Assembly: GCF_900105885.1 (NCBI RefSeq)
Contig: NZ_LT629780.1
Location: forward strand, 1,674,001-1,738,000
Length of the DNA stretch: 64,000 nucleotides
Direction of reading: 5' to 3'
Origin: Pseudomonas guangdongensis
Lineage (GTDB): Bacteria > Pseudomonadota > Gammaproteobacteria > Pseudomonadales > Pseudomonadaceae
The notes below the pieces were generated by a model. The model was given only the letters and a program-made list of their open reading frames with translations. It searched no databases and had not been told where the DNA came from. This document shows, in pieces, positions 21,162-29,805 of this stretch (positions within the stretch are counted from its first letter, which is position 1; each line of letters begins with the position of its first letter). The translations under genes were made by a program, and so were the position numbers.

Positions 21162-24100
21162 TCAGAGTCCTTCTGGCATGAGGATGGTGTGCAGGTTCAG
21201 TTCCTCATCGCGTTGGTCGTTAGTCAGGGCTTCAAAATCTTGTGCCTGCTGGCTGGTCTTGCTTGAAACGGCTTGGCTGTTCGAGGCCAGTACGCTGATA
21301 TAGGACGTATTTCTGTCGCCTAAGGGCTGTTCGGCCATCGGCGCAGTAGCAACTTGAAGCGTTCCATCCACATAGTGGATGTCATAGTTGGCTAGGGACG
21401 CGCCGAGCGCGTTACTAGCGACAATGGCGTAGTTGCCGACAGCAGCTGTTGCAGGTTTCCCGACACTACTGAGAGTAACCGAAGCAACACTATCGCTACC
21501 AACCAGCCCCCTGACGCTGTAACCGCTCAGATCGATGCTTTGACCAAAGGTCTTACTGGCGTCCAAGGCTGCGATGGTAAGGGCAGCCTTGCCGATAGTT
21601 AGGCTGCCGGCGGTATAGCTTAGGTTGTAGTTGTCGGCAGTCAGGCCGCTAGCGCTCAGGCCATAGATGCCTGCATTAACCGCCCCTTGGGCGGTGCCAC
21701 TGTAGCTGAGCGTGCCGCCGAGTACCGACTCCGTTTCGCCGTTGACAAAACCGCTGAAGCTTACTTCCTTGCTGGCACTGAAGGCCCTGCCATCGTAGGT
21801 TTTGCTGGCGTTATTGACCGTGACGTTCAGGCTGGCCCGCTGGATCGAGGCCGTCAGCCCGGCGGGCTGGACGAGCAGGTAGTTGCCGGCGTCGGCGCCG
21901 CTCAGGGTGTAGCCGCTGACGCTCACCGCCTTGCCGGTGCCGGCGTTCTTGTCGGCGAAGGCGCCGATGCCGGTGCCGCCGAGCGTGACCACATCGCTGC
22001 CGAAGGCGCTGACGCTGGCGGTGCCGTTCAGGGTCGCGACCGTGGTGCCGTCGTAGGTCTTGTCGCTGGCGGTGATGCCGTTGACGTTCAGGCTGGCCCG
22101 CTGGATCGAGGCCGTCAGCCCGGCGGGCTGGACGAGCAGGTAGTTGCCGGCGTCGGCGCCGCTCAGGGTGTAGCCGCTGACGTTCACCGCCTTGCCGGTG
22201 CCGGCGTTCTTGTCGGCGAAGGCGCCGATGCCGGTGCCGCCGATCGTGACCACATCACTGCCGAAGGCGCTGACGCTGGCGGTGCCGTTCAGGGTCGCGA
22301 CCGTGGTGCCGTCGTAGGTCTTGTCGCTGGCGGTGATGCCGTTGACGTTCAGGCTGGCCCGCTGGATCGAGGCCGTCAGCCCGGCGGGCTGGACGAGCAG
22401 GTAGTTGCCGGCGTCGGCGCCGCTCAGGGTGTAGCCGCTGACGCTCACCGCCTTGCCGGTGCCGGCGTTCTTGTCGGCGAAGGCGCCGATGCCGGTGCCG
22501 CCGAGCGTGACCACATCGCTGCCGAAGGCGCTGACGCTGGCGGTGCCGTTCAGGGTCGCGACCGTGGTGCCGTCGTAGGTCTTGTCGCTGGCGGTGATGC
22601 CGTTGACGTTCAGGCTGGCCCGCTGGATCGAGGCCGTCAGCCCGGCGGGCTGGACGAGCAGGTAGTTGCCGGCGTCGGCGCCGCTCAGGGTGTAGCCGCT
22701 GACGCTCACCGCCTTGCCGGTGCCGGCGTTCTTGTCGGCGAAGGCGCCGATGCCGGTGCCGCCGATCGTGACCACATCACTGCCGAAGGCGCTGACGCTG
22801 GCGGTGCCGTTCAGGGTCGCGACCGTGGTGCCGTCGTAGGTCTTGTCGCTGGCGGTGATGCCGTTGACGTTCAGGCTGGCCCGCTGGATCGAGGCCGTCA
22901 GCCCGGCGGGCTGGACGAGCAGGTAGTTGCCGGCGTCGGCGCCGCTCAGGGTGTAGCCGCTGACGCTCACCGCCTTGCCGGTGCCGGCGTTCTTGTCGGC
23001 GAAGGCGCCGATGCCGGTGCCGCCGATCGTGACCACATCACTGCCGAAGGCGCTGACGCTGGCGGTGCCGTTCAGGGTCGCGACCGTGGTGCCGTCGTAG
23101 GTCTTGTCGCTGGCGGTGATGCCGTTGACGTTCAGGCTGGCCCGCTGGATCGAGGCCGTCAGCCCGGCGGGCTGGACGAGCAGGTAGTTGCCGGCGTCGG
23201 CGCCGCTCAGGGTGTAGCCGCTGACGCTCACCGCCTTGCCGGTGCCGGCGTTCTTGTCGGCGAAGGCGCCGATGCCGGTGCCGCCGAGCGTGACCACATC
23301 GCTGCCGAAGGCGCTGACGCTGGCGGTGCCGTTCAGGGTCGCGACCGTGGTGCCGTCGTAGGTCTTGTTGCTGGCGGTGATGCCGTTGACGTTCAGGCTG
23401 GCCCGCTGGATCGAGGCCGTCAGCCCGGCGGGCTGGACGAGCAGGTAGTTGCCGGCGTCGGCGCCGCTCAGGGTGTAGCCGCTGACGCTCACCGCCTTGC
23501 CGGTGCCGGCGTTCTTGTCGGCGAAGGCGCCGATGCCGGTGCCGCCGAGCGTGACCACATCGCTGCCGAAGGCGCTGACGCTGGCGGTGCCGTTCAGGGT
23601 CGCGACCGTGGTGCCGTCGTAGGTCTTGTTGCTGGCGGTGATGCCGTTGACGTTCAGGCTGGCCCGCTGGATCGAGGCCGTCAGCCCGGCGGGCTGGACG
23701 AGCAGGTAGTTGCCGGCGTCGGCGCCGCTCAGGGTGTAGCCGCTGACGCTCACCGCCTTGCCGGTGCCGGCGTTCTTGTCGGCGAAGGCGCCGATGCCGG
23801 TGCCGCCGAGCGTGACCACATCGCTGCCGAAGGCGCTGACGCTGGCGGTGCCGTTCAGGGTCGCGACCGTGGTGCCGTCGTAGGTCTTGTTGCTGGCGGT
23901 GATGCCGTTGACGTTCAGGTTGGCCCGCTGGATGGTCAGACTGGCATTTGTGTTCGCGTAGCTGATGTCATAGCCCTGTTGGCCGGAATACAAGCCGCCC
24001 AAGAGCAGTGTGCCGTTGGCTTGGCTGTAGTCGCCCGCGTTTTTGCTGTGGGTGACATAGGTCAGGCTGCCATCCAATGTCGCGCCGGAGAGGCTGGTGG

Positions 24101-27100
24101 TGTAGCTAGTCGTGCCGCTGGCGACGTTGCCGTCGTAGGTTTTGCCGGTGATGCCGCCCGCACTCGCCGAGACGGTGACCTGCTGCAGGAAGCTACGCAG
24201 CAGCGGGCCTGTGTAGCCTTCGTAGATACGCCAGACGGCGTTCGTACCGCCTGTACCGGCAATGTTCCAGCCTGCGAAGGTACGCGCCTGGGTGAGCTCT
24301 TCCCGGGTCTTGCCGGCGCCGATACCGTTCCCCGCGAATGCACCGGTTGCCGCACCGCCATTGTTGATGCTGCTGCCTTGCGCATCGGTGGTTGCGTAGA
24401 AGCTGGCGGTGATCTGGCCAAAGCCGAAGTCGTTGCCGACCAGCCCGCCGACGTTACTCGTGCCCGAAACGCTGCCCGTAGCATAGGTATTGCTGATGCT
24501 GTCGCCTTCGTGGTGCCCAACCAGCCCGCCGACATCATTGTTGGTGCCGGAGACGCTGCCGGTGGCATAGGCGTTGCTTATGCTTTCGCCGCGGTTGTAC
24601 CCAACCAGCCCGCCGACGCGGCTGGTGCCAGAAACGCTGCCGGTGGCATAGGCGTTGCTGATGATGCCGCCGTAGTTATTCCCGACCAGCCCGCCGACGC
24701 TCACTCCGCTGCCGTACAGCCCATCGAATACACCCGACACGCTACCCGTGGCATAGGCGTTGCTGATAGTGACGCGCGCGCTGGAGCCAACCAGCCCGCC
24801 GACGTTGCTGCTGCCCGCAACGTTGCCCGTGACATAGGCGTCGTCGATAAAGCCTTCGGAGTGATACCCAACCAACCCGCCGACGTCGCTGCCACCCTCA
24901 ACATTGCCGGTGACATAGGCGTTGTAGATGCTGCCGTTAACGTTGCGCCCAACCAACCCGCCGACCCCGTCCCCGTCCCCAAACACGCTGCCGGCGGCAT
25001 ACACGTTGCGAAGAGTGCTGGACTCGTTTGTTCCCACCAGCCCGCCGACGGCGCCCGCGCCTGAGACACTGCCGGTGGCATAGGCGTTGCTGATGCTGCC
25101 CTCGGCGTTGGCCCCAACCAGCCCGCCGACGGAGTTCGCGCCTGAGACACTGGTGGTGGCATAGGCGTTGCTGATGCTGCCGCGTTCGTTGAGCCCCACC
25201 AGCGCGCCGACATTGTCGGCGCCCGAGACGCTGCCGCCCACCAGCCCGATATTGCGGATCACGCTGCCGTTACCAGTCTTGCCAAACAGGCCCACAGCAT
25301 TCGTGCCGCCACGGTTGATGGTCAGACCGCTGATGGTGTGATCCAGCCCGTCGAACGTGCCGGCGAAGAGGTCGGCGCCATAACCAATCGGCTGCCAGCC
25401 CGCGCCGGCGTTGGCCGTGGCGCTGGCTGTGCTGTGATAGCCCACGCTGTTCTGATCCAGGTCGACCGTCAGCACGAAGTGCTTGCCCGCGGTGTCACCA
25501 AGGATGTGGTTGATGTTCTGCAACTGCTGCCAGCTGGCCAGTACCCAGGGGTTGTCCGCCGTGCCGGCGCCGGCGTCGAAATACTGGTAGCCCGTCTTGG
25601 GCGTTACGCCTTGCAGCGTGGGTAGGCGGTGGAAGACGTAGCCGCCCGTGTCGGTGGGCATGCGCCAGGTGCTGCCAAAATCCCAGCCGGAGAAGGTGCT
25701 CGCCTGCTGCAGCTGTGCGGTTGTTCTGCCCAGGCCAGCTGCGCTGCTGGCCTGGCCGGTGGTTTGGGTGTCCCAATAGGCGTTGCTGACGCCGCTATAG
25801 ATGCTGTCCTTGAGCCCGACCAGCCCGCCGACAGAGCTCGTGCCTGAGACACTGCCGGTGGCATAGGCGTTCGTGATGAAGGTGTTGGTGCTGCCGCTGA
25901 GATGCCCGACCAGCCCGCCAACCTTGTCGTTGCCCGAAACGCTGCCGGTGGCATAGGCGTTGCTGATTCTGCCAGAGGAGGCGTTGTTCCCAACCAGCCC
26001 GCCGACATTGTTGTTGCCCGAAACGCTGGCGCTGGCATAGGCGTTACTGATAGAGACGCGGGAGAGGCCGACCAGCCCGCCGACGTGGTCGCCGGTGCCC
26101 GTGACGCTGCCGGTGGCATAGGCGTTGCTGATGGAGGCCATGCCGTCCCCGACCAGCCCGCCGACGGAGCTTTTGCCCGAGACGCTGGCGTTGGCATAGG
26201 CGTTTTTGATGGTGCTGTAGTTCATCCCAAGCAACCCGCCGACGTTGTCGCCGGTGCCCGAGACGCTGCCGGTGACGTAGACGTGGCTGATGGTGCCGTT
26301 CCCTCGGTATCCGGCCAGCCCGCCGACGTAACTTTTGCCCGAGACGCTGACGCCCACCAGCCCGACATCGCGGATCCGGCCGGCGTCGGCCCGGCCAAAC
26401 AGCCCCACATAGTCCTGATCGCCACGGTTGATGGTCAGATTGCTGAGGGTATGACCTAGGCCGTCGAATATTCCGGTGAAACTGCGGAGATTGTTGTTTT
26501 CATCCCTACTGCCATCCCCCACCGGCTGCCAGTTGGCGATGCCGCTCAGATCGATATCGCTACCCACGGCATAGTTGCCGGCCAGATCGTTCCGCATGGC
26601 TTGCAGCGCAGCGGCATCGTTGACCACGGTGTAGGTGACGACGCCACCATAGATGCTGCCGTCCAGGCCCTTTTTGGTGCTGAAGTTCTGCCCGCTTTGC
26701 AGGTTGACGGGAGCGTTGATGAAGTAGTCCGCGCTGATGAAGCCATGTTCATCGCCGTCGCGCTGGCCGTAGTACAGCGCCAGTTTGCCGTTTGCGTGCT
26801 CGGCGGTGATGCTGGCGTTAATGTGGATGTCGTTGTGGGCGCTCAGGGTGAGGGTGGTGTCCTGGTTCCAGATCAGCGCGGCGTTGACGTGGATATCGCC
26901 CTGGTCTTCGCCGGCGGCCACCGTCTGCAGGGTGACGCTGGTGCTATTGAGGTTATTGCTGAGGGTGTCGGCGCCGATGCCACTGTCGCTCAGAGGCGCC
27001 TTGCCCGCGCTGACGGTGAAGTCGGTGGGATCGATCAGCCATTCACCGGTCTTGCCGTTCGCCGCTTTGGTGGTGACCTTGGCGCTCTCCGCCACTTTGA

Positions 27101-28070
27101 CGTGGGCACCGCTGGTCTCGATAAAACCGCCGTCGCCGCCATCGGGCGCGCTGGCATCCAGGGTGCCGGCCACCTCTATGGTGCCTCCGTCGAAGTCGCC
27201 GAGCAGGACGATCTTGCCGTCCTTTTCACCGAGGGTGCGGGCTTCGATCACGCCGGTGTTGTTGACCACCGTCTTGAGCAGCGCCTCGCCGGCATTGGCG
27301 GTCAGCAGCACCTGGCCGCCGTCGGCGCGGATCAACTGGCGGTTTTCCACCAGGGCATCGACCTGTGCCTCATCGACCTGCACGTTGAGCAGGCCATCGC
27401 CGGCAAAATCCAGGGTCATCGCGTTGCCCGCGGCCAGGGCTACCGTGCCCTGGTTGGCGACGATCACGCCGTTGTTGCTGACGGTACCGCCGAGCAGGGC
27501 GACGCTGCCGCCGTCGGCTGCAGTGATCTGGCCGTTGTTGATGACGCTGGCATTGCTGCCATCGCCCTTGAACCGGTAGTTACCCGCTTCGAAGTCGCTG
27601 TTGCTGATGTCCAGCGTGGAGGCTACCAGGCCGCCGACATTGACCTGCGCGCCTTGGCCGAACAGCACGCCGTTGGGGTTGACGATAAAGACCCGGCCAT
27701 TGGCATCGAGCTGGCCCATGATCTTCGAACCGTCGGCACCAAGCACGCGGTTGAGGGCAATGGCATCGCTGCCCGGCTGGTTGAAGGTGACCTTGTTGCC
27801 GGCAGCAATATCGAAGCTTTGCCAGTCGATGGCGAGCTTGTTGCTGGACTGGTCGATGACCATCTGGTTGGCGCTGGGCGTACCTATTTGTCCCTGGCCG
27901 GACACCACCTGGCCCCCCGTTGGCAGGTCGGCTGCGCACGCCACAGCTGGCAGCAGAAGGGCCGTCGCAAGGACAGCGCCCGCTCCTTTGCCACGTCGGC
28001 GAGCATGCTCATCGGTAACGCTCCAGGCGCTGAGGCTTGGGTTCCAGACGAGGGCATAGGTGCGGTTCAT
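21162..28070 (-). CDS. filamentous-haemagglutinin-like TPS adhesin (TpsA) with GLUG and YDG/MBG repeats
   Basis: 2302-residue secreted surface protein. Domains in order: extended signal peptide (ESPR type, MNRTYALVWNPSLSAWSV, cut near ACA-AD at 46-47); TPS domain to about 300 with NPNG at 131-134; beta-helical stalk; two arrays of GLUG-type repeats (VGGLVG...ISNAYATGSVSG) at about 535-760 and 910-1225; one divergent YDG/MBG unit; eight near-identical 87-residue YDG units at 1385-2080; two more divergent YDG-like units; a 60-residue tail. An RGD triplet sits at 549-551. The tail has no Cys, so a C-terminal cysteine hook as described for HMW1 or CdrA is absent. AGGGA precedes the ATG. By architecture it resembles large biofilm or host adhesins such as CdrA; ligand unknown. 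Confidence 0.93.
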   Translation of the reverse strand: MNRTYALVWNPSLSAWSVTDEHARRRGKGAGAVLATALLLPAVACAADLPTGGQVVSGQGQIGTPSANQMVIDQSSNKLAIDWQSFDIAAGNKVTFNQPGSDAIALNRVLGADGSKIMGQLDANGRVFIVNPNGVLFGQGAQVNVGGLVASTLDISNSDFEAGNYRFKGDGSNASVINNGQITAADGGSVALLGGTVSNNGVIVANQGTVALAAGNAMTLDFAGDGLLNVQVDEAQVDALVENRQLIRADGGQVLLTANAGEALLKTVVNNTGVIEARTLGEKDGKIVLLGDFDGGTIEVAGTLDASAPDGGDGGFIETSGAHVKVAESAKVTTKAANGKTGEWLIDPTDFTVSAGKAPLSDSGIGADTLSNNLNSTSVTLQTVAAGEDQGDIHVNAALIWNQDTTLTLSAHNDIHINASITAEHANGKLALYYGQRDGDEHGFISADYFINAPVNLQSGQNFSTKKGLDGSIYGGVVTYTVVNDAAALQAMRNDLAGNYAVGSDIDLSGIANWQPVGDGSRDENNNLRSFTGIFDGLGHTLSNLTINRGDQDYVGLFGRADAGRIRDVGLVGVSVSGKSYVGGLAGYRGNGTISHVYVTGSVSGTGDNVGGLLGMNYSTIKNAYANASVSGKSSVGGLVGDGMASISNAYATGSVTGTGDHVGGLVGLSRVSISNAYASASVSGNNNVGGLVGNNASSGRISNAYATGSVSGNDKVGGLVGHLSGSTNTFITNAYATGSVSGTSSVGGLVGLKDSIYSGVSNAYWDTQTTGQASSAAGLGRTTAQLQQASTFSGWDFGSTWRMPTDTGGYVFHRLPTLQGVTPKTGYQYFDAGAGTADNPWVLASWQQLQNINHILGDTAGKHFVLTVDLDQNSVGYHSTASATANAGAGWQPIGYGADLFAGTFDGLDHTISGLTINRGGTNAVGLFGKTGNGSVIRNIGLVGGSVSGADNVGALVGLNERGSISNAYATTSVSGANSVGGLVGANAEGSISNAYATGSVSGAGAVGGLVGTNESSTLRNVYAAGSVFGDGDGVGGLVGRNVNGSIYNAYVTGNVEGGSDVGGLVGYHSEGFIDDAYVTGNVAGSSNVGGLVGSSARVTISNAYATGSVSGVFDGLYGSGVSVGGLVGNNYGGIISNAYATGSVSGTSRVGGLVGYNRGESISNAYATGSVSGTNNDVGGLVGHHEGDSISNTYATGSVSGTSNVGGLVGNDFGFGQITASFYATTDAQGSSINNGGAATGAFAGNGIGAGKTREELTQARTFAGWNIAGTGGTNAVWRIYEGYTGPLLRSFLQQVTVSASAGGITGKTYDGNVASGTTSYTTSLSGATLDGSLTYVTHSKNAGDYSQANGTLLLGGLYSGQQGYDISYANTNASLTIQRANLNVNGITASNKTYDGTTVATLNGTASVSAFGSDVVTLGGTGIGAFADKNAGTGKAVSVSGYTLSGADAGNYLLVQPAGLTASIQRASLNVNGITASNKTYDGTTVATLNGTASVSAFGSDVVTLGGTGIGAFADKNAGTGKAVSVSGYTLSGADAGNYLLVQPAGLTASIQRASLNVNGITASNKTYDGTTVATLNGTASVSAFGSDVVTLGGTGIGAFADKNAGTGKAVSVSGYTLSGADAGNYLLVQPAGLTASIQRASLNVNGITASDKTYDGTTVATLNGTASVSAFGSDVVTIGGTGIGAFADKNAGTGKAVSVSGYTLSGADAGNYLLVQPAGLTASIQRASLNVNGITASDKTYDGTTVATLNGTASVSAFGSDVVTIGGTGIGAFADKNAGTGKAVSVSGYTLSGADAGNYLLVQPAGLTASIQRASLNVNGITASDKTYDGTTVATLNGTASVSAFGSDVVTLGGTGIGAFADKNAGTGKAVSVSGYTLSGADAGNYLLVQPAGLTASIQRASLNVNGITASDKTYDGTTVATLNGTASVSAFGSDVVTIGGTGIGAFADKNAGTGKAVNVSGYTLSGADAGNYLLVQPAGLTASIQRASLNVNGITASDKTYDGTTVATLNGTASVSAFGSDVVTLGGTGIGAFADKNAGTGKAVSVSGYTLSGADAGNYLLVQPAGLTASIQRASLNVTVNNASKTYDGRAFSASKEVSFSGFVNGETESVLGGTLSYSGTAQGAVNAGIYGLSASGLTADNYNLSYTAGSLTIGKAALTIAALDASKTFGQSIDLSGYSVRGLVGSDSVASVTLSSVGKPATAAVGNYAIVASNALGASLANYDIHYVDGTLQVATAPMAEQPLGDRNTSYISVLASNSQAVSSKTSQQAQDFEALTNDQRDEELNLHTILMPEGL
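21831..23918 (-). repeat. eight tandem 261-bp YDG-domain repeats inside tpsA
   Basis: Exactly eight 261-bp units (87 codons each), differing at only a handful of positions. Three units nearest the N-terminus carry Asn (AAC) in ASNKTYDG, the other five Asp (GAC). A Leu/Ile difference (CTC/ATC) in VVTLGG/VVTIGG is always paired with a silent AGC/AGT change upstream. One unit has Asn for Ser in AVNVSG. The near identity points to recent expansion or homogenisation by recombination. Confidence 0.95.
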
Positions 28071-28158
28071 GGTGTCATCCCTTTAACAATGAAGACCGGC
28101 CTGTCTGCCCAGATGTGGCGCGATAGGGGGTGAACCGGGTATTGGACACGCAGGCCTG

Positions 28159-28164
28159 ATAATA
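28159..28164 (-). promoter_or_regulatory. candidate -10 box of the tpsA promoter
   Basis: TATTAT on the minus strand in an AT-rich patch, about 90 bp upstream of the tpsA ATG. No good -35 hexamer is seen 16-18 bp upstream, which fits an activator-dependent promoter. Confidence 0.4.
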
Positions 28165-28200
28165 AAAAGGTATTAGGCGGGAGGTGTTGGCGATTGGCTA

Positions 28201-28226
28201 TCACTGAAACTAGGTAATTTCGGTGA
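28201..28226. promoter_or_regulatory. inverted repeat, candidate activator site for tpsA
   Basis: TCACTGAAA and TTTCGGTGA are 9-bp inverted half-sites (one mismatch) with an 8-bp spacer. The centre lies about 60 bp upstream of the start point predicted from the -10 box at 28159-28164, a common position for an activator dimer. The divergent response regulator is an obvious candidate binder. Confidence 0.5.
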
Positions 28227-28280
28227 CTTTTTACTGCCGCGAGCACGAGCTGTGGCCATACCAACGGGTAGAGTCCTGAC

Positions 28281-28295
28281 CCGCTGAATCAGCGG
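28281..28295. promoter_or_regulatory. perfect 15-bp palindrome upstream of tpsA
   Basis: CCGCTGA-A-TCAGCGG lies 8 bp from the IS256 target duplication. It may be an operator or a structure that attracted the insertion. Confidence 0.4.
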
Positions 28296-28303
28296 TGAAA
28301 GCG

Positions 28304-28311
28304 TGCTCATG
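28304..28311. repeat. left 8-bp target-site duplication of the IS256-type element
   Basis: TGCTCATG flanks the left end; the identical octamer flanks the right end at 29694-29701. Eight to nine bp is the duplication length known for the IS256 family. Confidence 0.9.
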
Positions 28312-29693
28312 GATCGTGTCCCAACGAGTGGTGTAACTGAGATCCGCCAGAAGCGCCGTCAGGCGTGAGAAAGGATGGTCACCGTGGTTTCCGGCTAGGT
28401 TGAGTTTGCCGACCTAACCATCACCGGAGAAACCACGATGACCAAGCACACTATCGCACTGGACGAACTCGCCGAGAAAGGTCCGGATGCCGACCTGCTC
28501 AGGCACATGATCCAGTTCGTCGCTCAGCGCCTGATGGAGCTCGATGTCGAGACACGCTGCGGTGCCGGCTACGGCGTCAAGAGCGAGGATCGCAGCAACA
28601 GCCGCAATGGTTACCGGGATCGCCTGTGGCAGACCCGTGCCGGCGACGTCGAACTACGCATTCCCAAGCTGCGCCAGGGCAGCTATTTCCCACCCTTCCT
28701 GGAGCCCCGGCGTACGGCCGAGAAGGCCCTGGCCGCGGTGATCCAGGAGGCCTACGTGCAAGGCGTCTCGACCCGCTCGGTCGACGAACTGGTACAGGCC
28801 ATGGGCATGAGCGGAATCTCGAAAAGTCAGGTGTCACGCCTGGCCTGCGAGATCGACGAGCGCGTCCATGCCTTCCTGGACCGCCCCATCGAGGGAGACT
28901 GGCCCTACCTATGGGTTGATGCCACCTACGTCAAGGTGCGCGAGGCCGGGCGCATCGTCTCGGTCGCGGTGACAATCGCTGTGGCCGTGAACACCGATGG
29001 CGTGCGCGAGGTACTGGGCATGCGGGTCGGGCCTTCGGAAGCCGAGCCGTTCTGGACCGACTTCCTGCGCAGCCTGATGCGTCGTGGCCTGCGCGGGGTG
29101 AAACTGGTCATCTCCGATGCCCACGAAGGGCTCAAGGCGGCGGTGGCCAAGGTTCTGAAAGCAACCTGGCAGCGCTGCCGGGTGCACTTCATACGCAACG
29201 CCCTGGCGCATGTCGGCAAAGGCCAGCGCACCATGGTAGCCGCGCTACTGCGCACGGTGTTCGCCCAGGATTGCGAGGATGAGGCCCGTCGACAGTGGCG
29301 TGCTGTGGCTGATCAGCTGCGCGAGCGATTCCCGAAGATTGCCAAGCTGATGGATGGCTGCGAAGACGAGGTGCTGGCTCACATGGGCTTCCCCAAGGCG
29401 CACCGGCAGCAGATCCACAGCACCAACCCGTTGGAGCGCCTGAACGCCGAGATCAAGCGCCGTACCGACGTGGTAGGCATCTTCCCCAACGACGCTGCCA
29501 TCATCCGCTTGGTCGGAGCGATGCTGCTGGAGCAGAACGACGAATGGAGCCTGCAACGCCGCTACATGCAGCTTGAGGGACTGCAATCGCTCAGTGACAA
29601 TCAACCCGCTCGGCTATCCGCTGTGATCAGCTGAGCCCCCGCAGACTCGACTGCCAGAGACATGGCAGTTACACCACTTCCCGGGACACGATC
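28312..29693 (+). mobile_element. complete IS256-family insertion sequence, 1382 bp
   Basis: The ends are 28-bp imperfect inverted repeats (24 of 28 identical) that begin GATCGTGTCCC and finish AGTGGTGTAACTG, differing only in the four bases between. They are bounded by identical 8-bp direct repeats, and the element contains one intact transposase gene filling most of its length. Uninterrupted ends, duplication and reading frame show a recent, probably still competent insertion. It sits in the divergent space between tpsA and the response-regulator gene, 234 bp from the tpsA start and 112 bp from the regulator start. Confidence 0.93.
28438..29634 (+). CDS. IS256-family (mutator-type) transposase
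   Basis: 398-residue DDE transposase of the Transposase_mut family. Likely catalytic residues are D161 in [10 protein letters not shown]227 in ISDAHEG and E333 in [15 protein letters not shown], with the family C/H segment [13 protein letters not shown] before the insertion domain. Length is normal and no frameshift is present, so the enzyme looks active. It lies wholly inside the inverted repeats. Confidence 0.94.
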   Translation: MTKHTIALDELAEKGPDADLLRHMIQFVAQRLMELDVETRCGAGYGVKSEDRSNSRNGYRDRLWQTRAGDVELRIPKLRQGSYFPPFLEPRRTAEKALAAVIQEAYVQGVSTRSVDELVQAMGMSGISKSQVSRLACEIDERVHAFLDRPIEGDWPYLWVDATYVKVREAGRIVSVAVTIAVAVNTDGVREVLGMRVGPSEAEPFWTDFLRSLMRRGLRGVKLVISDAHEGLKAAVAKVLKATWQRCRVHFIRNALAHVGKGQRTMVAALLRTVFAQDCEDEARRQWRAVADQLRERFPKIAKLMDGCEDEVLAHMGFPKAHRQQIHSTNPLERLNAEIKRRTDVVGIFPNDAAIIRLVGAMLLEQNDEWSLQRRYMQLEGLQSLSDNQPARLSAVIS

Positions 29694-29701
29694 TGCTCAT
29701 G
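29694..29701. repeat. right 8-bp target-site duplication of the IS256-type element
   Basis: TGCTCATG, identical to 28304-28311, directly follows the right inverted repeat. Confidence 0.9.
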
Positions 29702-29746
29702 GCGCTGTGATGGAGGCCTGGCCATACCTGATTCCAGTGATGGTCG

Positions 29747-29758
29747 AATGCCGGCATT
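29747..29758. promoter_or_regulatory. 12-bp palindrome upstream of the response regulator
   Basis: AATGCCGGCATT is perfectly symmetric, 48 bp before the regulator ATG. It might be an autoregulatory operator; nothing else supports it. Confidence 0.3.
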
Positions 29759-29805
29759 GGTGCCAGAATCCGGCCTTCATTTAGCTTTCCGAGTTTCGCT
29801 CGCTG

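Noticed and set aside
21831..23918. Regular direct repeats resembling a CRISPR or satellite array
   Set aside because: The unit is 261 bp, in frame and coding for a YDG domain, with no spacers and no cas genes.
21687..25064. 1125-codon plus-strand frame opposite tpsA with a perfect 87-residue repeat
   Set aside because: The repeats are just the YDG units read backwards; the sense frame has a signal peptide, TPS domain and operon context.
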